Program-made: the position numbers and the translations under genes
Notes under the pieces: generated by a model
Seen by the model: only the letters and a program-made list of their open reading frames with translations
The model's database searches: none
What the model was told of the DNA's origin: nothing
Assembly: GCA_009921265.1 (NCBI GenBank)
Contig: RFYV01000016.1
Coordinates: 1-52,159, forward strand
Length of the DNA: 52,159 bases
From: Betaproteobacteria bacterium
GTDB lineage: Bacteria; Pseudomonadota; Gammaproteobacteria; Burkholderiales; Burkholderiaceae_C
Direction of reading: 5' to 3'
In this document: one piece after another, positions 34,563-43,716 of the stretch
Layout: every line of letters starts with the position of its first letter
How positions within the stretch are numbered: the stretch's first letter is position 1

Positions 34563-35536
34563 TTGACTTGAACTTTGTTGTCAATGGCGAGTTGTCGCCA
34601 CAGCGGAATTTCAGTTGAAATAATTTTTGAAAATTCTTCAGATGTATTACTCATCGGCGTGACTGACATGGCGCTCATTTTCTTTTGCACATCGGGCATC
34701 TCAACAACCTTGGCAACGCCGTCTTGCAAAATTTTAATAATGTCAGCAGGCGTGCCAGCAGGCGCCAATAAACCAATCCATAAAGACACTTTGATATCAA
34801 TGCCCAACTCGCTGAGTGTAGGAATATTCGGATAGTCTTTCATGCGCTTGGCCGATGTGACCGCTAATGCTTTGACACGACCGCTTTGGAGTCCTGCAAA
34901 TGCAGGGCCTGCGTCTGCCAATGTCATGGTGACATCACCTGCCATCACGGCAGTAACTGAGTCGTTAGCGCCTTTATAGGGAATGTGTGTAAATTGTGCG
35001 CCAGTTTTGCGATTAAACAATTCTGTGATCAATTGAAAAGAAGCGGAGCTTGCACCGTAGTTCGATTTTTCTGGATTCTGTTTGGATTGATTGACCAAAT
35101 CTTGAACTGTTTTTGCAGGGTTGCTGATATTGACCAGCAAGATGAGTGGTGAATCGCTTGCAAATGAAATTGGAATAAAGTCTTGCGGTGTGTAGGGCAG
35201 TTTGTTGTACACCGCGTGATTAAAAATGATCGGTCCTGGTGCGCCCATCAACAAGGTGTAACCATCGGGTTTGGCCTTGGCTACATAGGCGCTACCGACA
35301 ACTGCACCAACGCTGGGTCTGTTTTCAACCACCACAGGTTGACCAATGACGGAAGGTAGTTTTTCAGACAAGATGCGAGCGATTGCGTCGACGCCACCGC
35401 CTGCTGAGTAGCCCACCACGATGGTGACGGGCTTGGTGGGATAGTCTGCTGCTTTTAACGCGAGGGGTGTTAACAGCAAGCAAGATAGGCTTAATAATGA
35501 AAGCACTGTTTTGAAGTATTGATTATTATGAAACAT
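34559..35536 (-). CDS. Bug/TctC-family periplasmic solute receptor
   Basis: This 325-residue receptor has a signal peptide ([19 protein letters not shown] before ADYP). The motif is [19 protein letters not shown]; Gly replaces the usual Pro before the loop. [16 protein letters not shown] and the APAGTPAD segment are standard. It is the last gene of the minus-strand HyuAB operon, 18 bases after the ThDP-enzyme gene. Confidence 0.92.
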   Translation of the reverse strand: MFHNNQYFKTVLSLLSLSCLLLTPLALKAADYPTKPVTIVVGYSAGGGVDAIARILSEKLPSVIGQPVVVENRPSVGAVVGSAYVAKAKPDGYTLLMGAPGPIIFNHAVYNKLPYTPQDFIPISFASDSPLILLVNISNPAKTVQDLVNQSKQNPEKSNYGASSASFQLITELFNRKTGAQFTHIPYKGANDSVTAVMAGDVTMTLADAGPAFAGLQSGRVKALAVTSAKRMKDYPNIPTLSELGIDIKVSLWIGLLAPAGTPADIIKILQDGVAKVVEMPDVQKKMSAMSVTPMSNTSEEFSKIISTEIPLWRQLAIDNKVQVN

Positions 35537-35554
35537 CTCTATCTCCTATTGAAT

Positions 35555-37285
35555 TTATTGTTGACCGATTTGCACATTAAGCACCGCTGATTTACCCGCA
35601 TCTACAGCTTTGAGGCAACGTGCAATCGATGCAGCAACTTCTTTGGGATCGCTGACGCATTCGCCATAAGCGCCAAAAGCTTCGCCGATTTTTTCAAACT
35701 GTCGTACCTGACCTTGCAGTCGTGCTTGAAATTCATTGGCGTGCACCGCTGCACCATCAGGATACACGCGCACCACCGCTTCTTTAACCGCTTGCCATCC
35801 GCCGTTATCAAGCACCACAGTAAAGATCGGTAATTGATATTGTTGAGACGCCGCATACACCGAAGTAGGCGTTGAAAAATGAAAACTACCGTCACCCACA
35901 ATTTGAATCACGCGCGATTGGGGGCATGCGAGTTTGACGCCTAGCGCCATACCGCCGCTGTAGCCAAGTCCGCCGCCTGCGCTGCTGATGAGTGTGAGGG
36001 GAAGCGTGCGTTCGATGTGATTGAGTAACTGGGGTGCATTTCGAATAGCTTCGTTGATGACGATGTCGTTTTGATCAATGGCTTTACTGATTGTTGCTAA
36101 CAAATAATCTGAAGAGATGGCGTTGACTTTGCCAGCGTCCTGTGCTGCACGATGGAGATTGTCTTTGCGTTGAGCAGATGAAACTTTGAAACTTTCTATG
36201 CGTGTGGCAACTTGTTGATGAAACGCTGCATCTGCTTTTTTGCGAATGATATTGGCCACTTGTTTTAAAACGCTTGCGCAGTCTGCGTTGATGCGCATGT
36301 CGGTGGCAAAGCCCCACATTGGAAAATCTTTTTTGATGGTGTCGACATCGATGTGCAACCAACGTGTTTCTGATTTGACTTTGACTACTTTGGGTAACCA
36401 CGGAACATCCACATCGAGTAATAAACCAAGATCTGCACTTGCAACGCCTTTGCCCACATCAAATCCACCAAAGCAAGGTGAGTTGCGATTGATATTCATG
36501 TAGTTGGGGCTGAATTCAAACACTTGAATACCGCACAACAATGCGAGCTCTTCTAGCGCCGCGACGGCCTCTGGATTGCGACCTAAGTAAGCAGTGACAG
36601 CGATGGGACTCTTGGCGCTCATCAACTTTGATGCAATGGCCTGTGCGCGTTCATCGTCGATACCACCTGAAGATACGGCACCGTATCGATCTTCTTCAAA
36701 ATTGTGCATGCTCGATATGTTGATTTTTTCTGCGAGTACTTCTCGTGGCAATGTGAGATACACAGGACCCTTGGGATCGCTTTGCATCATGGAGTGACCA
36801 CGTCGCAACACTTCTTTGGTAACAACGCCATGGGGCAACACATATTCCCATTTGGTATACGGTCTAACCAAACTTGCCATATCAAATGGATCTTGCACAA
36901 AGTGTACATAGTTGTCGCGAGAGCCTGTGAGTTCGCCGCGCATCGTGAAAGGCGCTTTACCAGCCATCAACATCACGGGTAACCGTCCACGAAACATGTT
37001 GTGCATGCCCATGGCAGCATTGGCCGTTCCTGCGTCCACATGTACCACAACGGCTTGCCCTCGACCCGTGATGGCTGCAAAGCCCGCGGCCATATGAATG
37101 GCAACGTTTTCGTGCGGGCACAAAATAATTTTGGGGTGCTTGCGACCTTGCTCATCCCAGCGGGCTAACTCTTCAATGATGGGCGCGTGATCGGTACCGA
37201 AATTACTGAAAATGTATTCAATCCCAAGATCGTTGAGTCCTTCGATTAAAAAATGCGCGGTGGTGTTTTGTTGGGGATGGTTCAT
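35555..37285 (-). CDS. ThDP-dependent enzyme (acetolactate synthase/benzoylformate decarboxylase type)
   Basis: This 576-residue enzyme has the three-domain ThDP decarboxylase/ligase layout. The Pyr domain has the cofactor-activating Glu59 in CPHENVAIHMAAG. A central Rossmann-like domain follows, then a PP domain with VGDGSFHFSTP and downstream LDNGGW for Mg-ThDP. It would act on a 2-oxoacid or a 2-hydroxyacyl compound; sequence alone does not choose. It lies between two Bug receptors in the HyuAB operon, starting one base before the upstream gene ends its spacing. Confidence 0.88.
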   Translation of the reverse strand: MNHPQQNTTAHFLIEGLNDLGIEYIFSNFGTDHAPIIEELARWDEQGRKHPKIILCPHENVAIHMAAGFAAITGRGQAVVVHVDAGTANAAMGMHNMFRGRLPVMLMAGKAPFTMRGELTGSRDNYVHFVQDPFDMASLVRPYTKWEYVLPHGVVTKEVLRRGHSMMQSDPKGPVYLTLPREVLAEKINISSMHNFEEDRYGAVSSGGIDDERAQAIASKLMSAKSPIAVTAYLGRNPEAVAALEELALLCGIQVFEFSPNYMNINRNSPCFGGFDVGKGVASADLGLLLDVDVPWLPKVVKVKSETRWLHIDVDTIKKDFPMWGFATDMRINADCASVLKQVANIIRKKADAAFHQQVATRIESFKVSSAQRKDNLHRAAQDAGKVNAISSDYLLATISKAIDQNDIVINEAIRNAPQLLNHIERTLPLTLISSAGGGLGYSGGMALGVKLACPQSRVIQIVGDGSFHFSTPTSVYAASQQYQLPIFTVVLDNGGWQAVKEAVVRVYPDGAAVHANEFQARLQGQVRQFEKIGEAFGAYGECVSDPKEVAASIARCLKAVDAGKSAVLNVQIGQQ

Positions 37286-37286
37286 T

Positions 37287-38261
37287 TCACTCCGGTTTGA
37301 ATCCAGCTGTTTTTAATAACTCCGCACTTTGCGCCACATCAGATGCAATGAATTTACTGAATTGATCCAAACTCTCTGTAACACCATCAACACCAATCGT
37401 TGTGAACGCGCCATTTTTAATGAGATCTGAAACTGTGTCGTTGATGGCTTGATGCAACCATTGAATGCGATCTTTTGGTGTATCTTTGGGTGCCCACACA
37501 CCATACCAAGATGCGTACACCATGCCTGGTAATCCGCTTTCAATCGCAGTAGGTACATCGGGTGCGAGTGCGCTGCGTTTGGCGGATGTTGTGACCAATG
37601 GACGAACCTTGCCCGACTTGGCCATGGGCAACAATGAAATGATGGAGTCAAGCAATATTTGTGAATGACCGCCTGCAATATCAACCAATGCAGGTGCTGT
37701 TCCTTTGTAAGGCGCCATCACCAATTTCATTTGTGTTTTTTGAGCCAACATCAACGTTGCCAAATGACTCGGTGCGCCCATCGCAGGCAATGCGGCTGTC
37801 CACTTATCGGGTTGTTGACGCACAGCATCAATAACTTCTTTGAGTGTTTGTTCTTTGAGTGTGGGCGTGACCACCATCATCAAAGGCGCTTCGCCCACGC
37901 GTGCGACGGGTGCAAAGTCATTCACAGGGTCATAAGGGGGCTTGCTCATCACCAAATTTGTGAGGATGTGTGTTGCAGCTGAATACAACAAGGTGTAGCC
38001 ATCAGGTGTTGCGCTTTGAACCACTTTACTTCCTACCGTGCCACTGGCGCCCGGTCTGTTCTCGACAATGACAGCAACGCCTAATCGTGTTTGCATTTGA
38101 CGTGCAAGAACGCGTGCTGATTGATCAACACCGCCGCCAGGCGCAAAAGGCACAATTAATTTAATGGGTTGATCGGGAAATTTTCCGCTCTGTGCCCAAG
38201 AGAGATTGAAAGTTATGGCAAGCCCCATGCAAGCAATGGTTTGAATCCAACGTTGACTCAT
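37287..38261 (-). CDS. Bug/TctC-family periplasmic solute receptor
   Basis: The 324-residue product has a signal peptide (TIACMGLAITFNLSWA before QSGKFPDQP). The motif is IKLIVPFAPGGGVDQSARV, and PYKGTAPALVDIAGG and ENRPGASGTVGSKVV are canonical. It follows the small hypothetical gene by 21 bases and precedes the ThDP enzyme with a one-base gap, so it is co-transcribed with both. Confidence 0.92.
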   Translation of the reverse strand: MSQRWIQTIACMGLAITFNLSWAQSGKFPDQPIKLIVPFAPGGGVDQSARVLARQMQTRLGVAVIVENRPGASGTVGSKVVQSATPDGYTLLYSAATHILTNLVMSKPPYDPVNDFAPVARVGEAPLMMVVTPTLKEQTLKEVIDAVRQQPDKWTAALPAMGAPSHLATLMLAQKTQMKLVMAPYKGTAPALVDIAGGHSQILLDSIISLLPMAKSGKVRPLVTTSAKRSALAPDVPTAIESGLPGMVYASWYGVWAPKDTPKDRIQWLHQAINDTVSDLIKNGAFTTIGVDGVTESLDQFSKFIASDVAQSAELLKTAGFKPE

Positions 38262-38282
38262 GATGGTGTCTCCTCGATATTT

Positions 38283-38642
38283 TTATGAATGATGCGCTTC
38301 AATGGATGAAATACTGTTTTCCAATGCTTGAACAAGATCTTCTGCACTTTTGTGTCCTTCGGGTCCATGACCTTCGGCCAATAGACTGAGCAATGGCTCA
38401 ATACTGCCCCTTCGTCCTGCGCTGGGTTGTGATTGCAGCCATTTCGCAATGTTGGGACGCTTTTCGAATCTTTCGATAATACTCTCCCACAGCATTTCAT
38501 CCAATACCCCAGCATCGATGGCTAAATCAATACCGCATCCGCAACCATATAGCACTGAAACGTCTCTACTCGCTCTAAGCCAGCGCCCGCACAACTGCAA
38601 TGCATGAAGGCGAGTTTGATTGTTTAAAACTGCGGTCTTCAT
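38283..38642 (-). CDS. Small hypothetical protein linked to HyuAB
   Basis: This 119-residue soluble, largely helical protein has a distinctive YGCGCGIDL segment near residue 35 and a third Cys at residue 18. These could bind a metal. I do not recognise the family. Its start overlaps the hyuB stop in an ATGA, so it is translated with the HyuA/HyuB subunits. Multi-subunit relatives of hydantoinase/oxoprolinase enzymes, such as acetone and acetophenone carboxylases, contain an extra small subunit. This could be such a subunit, but that is inference from position only. Confidence 0.75.
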   Translation of the reverse strand: MKTAVLNNQTRLHALQLCGRWLRASRDVSVLYGCGCGIDLAIDAGVLDEMLWESIIERFEKRPNIAKWLQSQPSAGRRGSIEPLLSLLAEGHGPEGHKSAEDLVQALENSISSIEAHHS

Positions 38643-40366
38643 ACAGTACTCTTTAATCGCAGTTTTGTTTTTTCTTCGGTGGTGAGTTTGACACCATAGT
38701 TTTTTTTTGCAAACGCTGGCGTGATGTAACCCAATCGCAAGTCTTGTAAAACAGATTCGCGTTTTCTATTTTTTGGATAACCAAAACCTCCGCCACCGCC
38801 CGAGTAAATCACATAAGACTCGCCTTTTTGTAATCGCATGTTGACTTTACCCGTTGGGTATAAGGTCAGACTGCCATCTTTTTTTCTCATGCCCACTCGG
38901 TTACCCAATGCAGATTGCCCGCCCTCAAGTCCCCAAGGTGGATGATTGACGCGGTCCATTCTTGTTTGATAGTTAACGTTGGTTAATGCAAGCACTTCGG
39001 CCTCTGCGCCCAATCCTCCTCTAAATTGTCCAGCACCGCACGAGTCTTCTCGCAATCTGTAGTATTGAACGACCAATGGAAATTTATTTTCGACTTGTTC
39101 GGTGGGGCCGTTGTGTGTATCGCCATCGTTCATGGCAACCGTTACATTGACGCCGTCTTCATCCTGCTTAGCACCCCAACCGCCACCAATTAATCCACCT
39201 AAATAAATCCACAGTTTGCCGTCGCGCGGATGAAAGCCGTTGACATTGGCAATGACCAAGTCGGCGTGATGGCCTGCAATCACGCGTTGTGGAATGGCTT
39301 TGGCCAATGCTTTAAAAATCGTATCAACCACCGTCATTGGATACGTCATCCACACACGCATCGGTGCTGGATGCAATGCACTAACAACAGTACCTTTGGG
39401 AATAATCACTTTGAGCGGCCTGAAATTACCATCGTTGATCGGGTGGTCGGTGGAGAGTGTTAAACATTTGAATGCCACTTGTGCACAAGCCACGCCCGCA
39501 CCTGAATTAAAAAATCCTTTGACTTGTGGACTCATACGAGAGAGATCGACGATCATCTCATCACCTTTGACAGTGACTTTGACGCGAATAGGAACGGCTT
39601 GATCAAGATCGACAGCATCGTCATCCATGAATGATTCAGCTTCATAAACACCATCGGGTATTTGCTTGACGATGGCGCGTGCTTCTGCTTCGGTGTGATC
39701 CATGATGGCACCCAATGCTGCTTGCCATTGATTGATGGAGTGACGCTCGAGCATTTCTTCAACGTGTTTAACACCCACGCGACATGCAGATAGTTGCGCT
39801 TCAAGATCGCCTGCTGCGCGATCGCGACGACGCACATTCATCAAAATCAATTCGCGCATTTCTTCATTTAAAACACCACGGCTGTGATATTTGATCAACG
39901 GAATTTGCAAGCCTTCTGCATAAATATCGGTGGTCACGCCATTGAGAATGCCGCCAATGTCTTGCCAATGTGCCATGCAAGTGGCAAAAGCCACAATGCG
40001 TTGTTTGTGAAATACTGGAATTGAAAAAGTCAGGTGGTTGAGGTGAGCGCCCGTTGTGTAGGAGTCGTTGGTGAGCAAGATATCACCTGGATGAATATTT
40101 TCTTCACTCCAGTGTGCCAGTTTCGCTTTGACGACGTCACTCATTCCACGAATGAACATGGGAAGACCTAAGCCAATGGAGAGAGTGTTGCCATAGTGAT
40201 CAAACAAACCGACAGTAAAGTCGAGTGCCTCATAGATGATCATGTTGTAAGACGTGCGCATCAGCACGGACTTCATCTCTTCGGTGGCTGCGACCAAACT
40301 GTTGCGGATGAGTTCAACTGCAACTGGATCTGCCAAAGATTTTTGACGTTTAGTTTTTGCTTTCAT
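38639..40366 (-). CDS. hyuB: Hydantoinase B/oxoprolinase-family subunit
   Basis: This 575-residue HyuB-family protein is the usual partner of HyuA in ATP-dependent hydantoinases, 5-oxoprolinase and acetone/acetophenone carboxylases. Conserved blocks include DPVAVELIRNSLVAATEEM at the start, HPGDILLTNDSYTTGAHLNH, RDRAAGDLEAQLSACRVG and GGGGGFGYP near the end. The start overlaps the hyuA stop in an ATGA, and the small 119-residue gene is chained to its 3' end. The substrate may be a cyclic amide or a ketone for carboxylation. Confidence 0.92.
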   Translation of the reverse strand: MKAKTKRQKSLADPVAVELIRNSLVAATEEMKSVLMRTSYNMIIYEALDFTVGLFDHYGNTLSIGLGLPMFIRGMSDVVKAKLAHWSEENIHPGDILLTNDSYTTGAHLNHLTFSIPVFHKQRIVAFATCMAHWQDIGGILNGVTTDIYAEGLQIPLIKYHSRGVLNEEMRELILMNVRRRDRAAGDLEAQLSACRVGVKHVEEMLERHSINQWQAALGAIMDHTEAEARAIVKQIPDGVYEAESFMDDDAVDLDQAVPIRVKVTVKGDEMIVDLSRMSPQVKGFFNSGAGVACAQVAFKCLTLSTDHPINDGNFRPLKVIIPKGTVVSALHPAPMRVWMTYPMTVVDTIFKALAKAIPQRVIAGHHADLVIANVNGFHPRDGKLWIYLGGLIGGGWGAKQDEDGVNVTVAMNDGDTHNGPTEQVENKFPLVVQYYRLREDSCGAGQFRGGLGAEAEVLALTNVNYQTRMDRVNHPPWGLEGGQSALGNRVGMRKKDGSLTLYPTGKVNMRLQKGESYVIYSGGGGGFGYPKNRKRESVLQDLRLGYITPAFAKKNYGVKLTTEEKTKLRLKSTV

Positions 40367-42450
40367 TTTTTCCCCTGATTAATGCTCAAGTGAAGATTGC
40401 CAAATACATCGACTTTAACGCGATCTCCTGGTTCAACAACGGTGGTGCTAGCGTGTTCTTCAATTAACGCAGGCCCTTGAATTACATTGCCTGCAAGCAA
40501 ATGCTCTCGAGCAAAAACAGGTGTGTCGCACCAACCGTGAATGCCAAAATAAGCTTTGCGGCGACCTGTTGAACTCGAATTCAACGGCTTGGATATTCCG
40601 CTTTGTATTTTTTCTAGCGTTGGTTTTTTCATCACGCCGCTGATAGCACTTCGAATACTGACAATTTCTGCCATCTCATGCGGGGAACCGCGTCCATAAC
40701 GTTCTTCGTGCGCTTGATCAAATGATTGCTTGACTAAGTCCATATTTTTTTGTTTAAAAGCACTGAAAGGTATTTCAACTGTCACCGCGTGCTCTTGTCC
40801 CACATAACGCATATCCAAATAACGTTGTACGACAACACGTTGAATCGGTAGACCCGAATCTTTTTGTGCTTTAAATCCTGTGGACTCCAAATCTTCAAAA
40901 CATGCATTGAGTTGTTGAACTTGAACATCGCCCAATATGATGAACATGGAGCGAACCAAATCTTTGCGAAAGTTGGCGAGCAGCATACCGAATGCAGAAA
41001 AATGTCCAGGTGCTCTTGGAATAATCACATGCGGTATTCGTAATTCGCGAGCAACCATAGAAGCGTGCAAGGGGCCCGCACCGCCATAAGCAAATAAATA
41101 GGGAAATGCACCTGGGTCTAAACCGCGATCGGTGGTGACACCTTTGACCGCATGAGACATCGATGCAGCAGCAATTTGCAAAATTCCGTAGGCTGCTTTG
41201 GTCACATCCAAACCCAAAGGTTTTGCAATTTTGTTGAGCATCGCTGTTTGACTGGCTTTGCTATAGAGTTGCATTTCTCCGCCCAAAAAATGATCGGGGT
41301 TGAGCCTGCCAAGCAACAAGTTAGCGTCTGTGACGGTGGGTTGTGTTCCACCTAAGCCATAACAAACAGGGCCAGGCATCGCACCTGCACTTTGAGGGCC
41401 AACACGCAATGCGCCTGTTGCGCTGAGTGTGGCCATGCTGCCGCCACCCGTTCCTACTTCATGAATATCAATCATGGGTGTGAGCAAAGGCAAACCCGTG
41501 AGATAACCACCAATCATCACGCTATTGGCCACCAAAGCTTCGCCTGCGCGAACCACGCCTGCTTTTGCTGTTGTGCCACCCATATCAAATGCAATGGCGT
41601 TTGGAATGTTTAAGGCTTCGCACAAAACTTGTGTGCCAATGACACCTGATGCAGGACCTGACTCCATCATGCGCACACAATCTTTGCGAGCTTCCTTGAG
41701 CGAATAAAGACCGCCCGTTGATTGGACTACGTGAAACTGTCCAGAAAATTTTTCTGTTTTTAATTCAGTTTCAATTTCGCCTAGGTAGCGATCGATGCGA
41801 GGACCAATATAGGCATTGGCAACAACAGTCGATGTTCTTTCAAACTCTCTGTACTCTTGCGATAAATCAGATGAAATAGAAACAAAAAGATGAGGCAATT
41901 TTTTTCGTATTTGATTACGTACCATGACTTCATGTTTTGGATTTCTGTAGGCGTGTAAAAACAAAATTGCAACGGCTTCTATATCGAGTTTTGCTAATTC
42001 ATTAATCAATGCATCAAGCTCAGGCTGATTCAAGGGCAGATGGATCGTGCCGTTAGCAAGTAATCTTTCGGTCAATTCAAATCGCAAATCGCGCTCGACC
42101 AAGGGCTGGTGCTTGCGATGATGAAGATTGAATGAATCAGGGCGATTGATGCGTCCGATTTCATAGATGTCTCTAAAGCCACGCGTCGTGATCAATGCGG
42201 TTTTTGCACCTGAGCGCTCGAGCATGGTATTGATGGCGATGGTGGATCCATGCAGAAATAATTGCGCCTGATCAATGGCAATTCCTGTTTTGTGAACACC
42301 ATCCAAAATACCAGCCACCAAGCGATGGGGTGTGCTTAATGTTTTACCTAAATAGAGGCGTCCTTTTTTTTCATCAAAAGCGGCTACGTCGGTGAATGTG
42401 CCGCCAATGTCGGCGGCTAATCGAATGATTTTGTTTGTTTTGGACTTCAT
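40363..42450 (-). CDS. hyuA: Hydantoinase A/oxoprolinase-family subunit
   Basis: This 695-residue subunit has the ASKHA ATPase fold. An N-terminal phosphate-binding DIGGTFTDVAAFD is followed by FLHGSTIAINTMLERSGAKTALI and a second phosphate loop AFDMGGTTAKAGVV. GGAGPLHA lies in the C-terminal half. It would phosphorylate or activate the substrate at ATP expense for the HyuB partner. The length is normal. A 59-base gap separates it from the upstream Bug receptor gene, which likely starts the operon. Confidence 0.93.
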   Translation of the reverse strand: MKSKTNKIIRLAADIGGTFTDVAAFDEKKGRLYLGKTLSTPHRLVAGILDGVHKTGIAIDQAQLFLHGSTIAINTMLERSGAKTALITTRGFRDIYEIGRINRPDSFNLHHRKHQPLVERDLRFELTERLLANGTIHLPLNQPELDALINELAKLDIEAVAILFLHAYRNPKHEVMVRNQIRKKLPHLFVSISSDLSQEYREFERTSTVVANAYIGPRIDRYLGEIETELKTEKFSGQFHVVQSTGGLYSLKEARKDCVRMMESGPASGVIGTQVLCEALNIPNAIAFDMGGTTAKAGVVRAGEALVANSVMIGGYLTGLPLLTPMIDIHEVGTGGGSMATLSATGALRVGPQSAGAMPGPVCYGLGGTQPTVTDANLLLGRLNPDHFLGGEMQLYSKASQTAMLNKIAKPLGLDVTKAAYGILQIAAASMSHAVKGVTTDRGLDPGAFPYLFAYGGAGPLHASMVARELRIPHVIIPRAPGHFSAFGMLLANFRKDLVRSMFIILGDVQVQQLNACFEDLESTGFKAQKDSGLPIQRVVVQRYLDMRYVGQEHAVTVEIPFSAFKQKNMDLVKQSFDQAHEERYGRGSPHEMAEIVSIRSAISGVMKKPTLEKIQSGISKPLNSSSTGRRKAYFGIHGWCDTPVFAREHLLAGNVIQGPALIEEHASTTVVEPGDRVKVDVFGNLHLSINQGKK

Positions 42451-42509
42451 CTGCTGACTGTTTATTTTTTAAATGGAGATCAATGAATATGATTTTTTAT
42501 TGCAAGTAA

Positions 42510-43487
42510 TTAGTCGAGTTTCATGCCCACCTCTCGAATCACTTGACCAAACCGTTTGAAATCATTGGCGATGATGGCGCCAAATTCTTCTTTGAGCTCC
42601 GAACGTGGGTCGTATCCCATGGCCATTAACTTTTCACGCACATCGGGTAGGGCGGTGATACGCGCCAATTCTTGACTGAGTTTTTGAACAATATCTGCAG
42701 GAGTATTGGCTGCAACAACAACGCCGTTCCACGATTCGTATTCGAAGTTGGGTAGATTGAGTTCTTTGATCTCTCTGATGGTGGGTACTTCTGGCAAGTT
42801 TGGGCTTCGTTTTTTTCCAGTCATGGCCAAGGCTTTGAGTTTGCCGGCTCGGATATTGGGTAAGGGCCCGACTTGGCTGTCAAACACCAAATTAATTTCA
42901 CCACTCAATATTGCCAGGGTCATTGGTGCATTGCCTTTATAAGGAATGTGCAACATTCGCGTGTTCGCTTGAGAGTTGAACAATTCGGCTCCCATATGCA
43001 AAGGGCCGCCACTGCCTGATGATCCATACGTTAACTTACCTGGATTTGCTTTGGCATAGCTGATTAGCTCTTGCATATTTTGCGCGGGTACCGAAGGATG
43101 CGCAGCAATCACCAAACCATAAGATGCGATTAAACCGATGGGTGTGAAGTCACGCAGGGGGTCCCAATTGAGTCGAGCCATATGTGGTTGTATGGACATG
43201 CCACTGGTGGCGAGCAACAGTGTGTAGCCATCAGGTTGCGAGCGAGCAACGTATTCGGTTCCGATATTTCCACCTGCACCAGGCCTCGTTTCAACCACCA
43301 CGGGCTGACCCAACCCTTCAGACATTTTTTGAGCTACCAAACGAACCGTTGATTCTGCGCCGCCGCCTGGTGGAAAGGGAACAATGAAACGAATCGGTTT
43401 ATTGGGAAAGCCTTGAGCCCAAGATACATTGCCAAGCAAAGTTAAAAGGAGCAATGCAATTATTTTTGATGGGTTTATGAAATTCAA
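42510..43487 (-). CDS. Bug/TctC-family periplasmic solute receptor
   Basis: I start this gene at TTG 43487, giving 325 residues like the other receptors. GGAG lies seven bases before it and a normal signal peptide (IIALLLLTLLGNVSWA before QGFPNKP) follows at once. The ATG at 43526 would add 13 residues ahead of the signal peptide. The motif is IRFIVPFPPGGGAEST: Glu-Ser replaces the usual Asp of the ligand loop, so its ligand may differ. It is the first gene of the hyuAB operon. Confidence 0.9.
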   Translation of the reverse strand: MNFINPSKIIALLLLTLLGNVSWAQGFPNKPIRFIVPFPPGGGAESTVRLVAQKMSEGLGQPVVVETRPGAGGNIGTEYVARSQPDGYTLLLATSGMSIQPHMARLNWDPLRDFTPIGLIASYGLVIAAHPSVPAQNMQELISYAKANPGKLTYGSSGSGGPLHMGAELFNSQANTRMLHIPYKGNAPMTLAILSGEINLVFDSQVGPLPNIRAGKLKALAMTGKKRSPNLPEVPTIREIKELNLPNFEYESWNGVVVAANTPADIVQKLSQELARITALPDVREKLMAMGYDPRSELKEEFGAIIANDFKRFGQVIREVGMKLD

Positions 43488-43599
43488 TGGGGGTCTCCAA
43501 ATTTTGTAGTTTTCTGAGTTGAGCATTTATTCTTGAATGGTAACTGAAAGGATGAAAAATCTCTGTCGCATCCACCCTAAGTTCGATGCCGAGTTCATA

Positions 43600-43650
43600 A
43601 TCAAAAAGTACTTACTTTTTGATATCAAAGCATTTCAACATTCAATGTTG
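43600..43650. promoter_or_regulatory. Cluster of three palindromes before the MetE-like gene
   Basis: ATCAAAAAGTA (43600-43610) and TACTTTTTGAT (43613-43623) form a perfect 11-bp inverted repeat with a two-base centre. TTTGATATCAAA (43618-43629) is a perfect 12-bp palindrome overlapping it. CAACATT and AATGTTG (43636-43650) flank one C. A direct repeat GTATCTTT occurs twice at 43681-43698. All lie in the 229-base region between two divergent genes. Operators for one or two regulators are likely; an RNA hairpin is the other reading. Confidence 0.55.
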
Positions 43651-43716
43651 CATGGTTTACACGTACGAGCCTCAAATCATGTATCTTTCGGTATCTTTAA
43701 AAGTAAAGGATCTTCT

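Noticed and set aside
43537-43716. 60-residue N-terminal extension of the MetE-like protein
   Set aside because: It spans the palindrome cluster, lacks a ribosome-binding site and does not resemble the family, which begins near TTHTGSLPRP.
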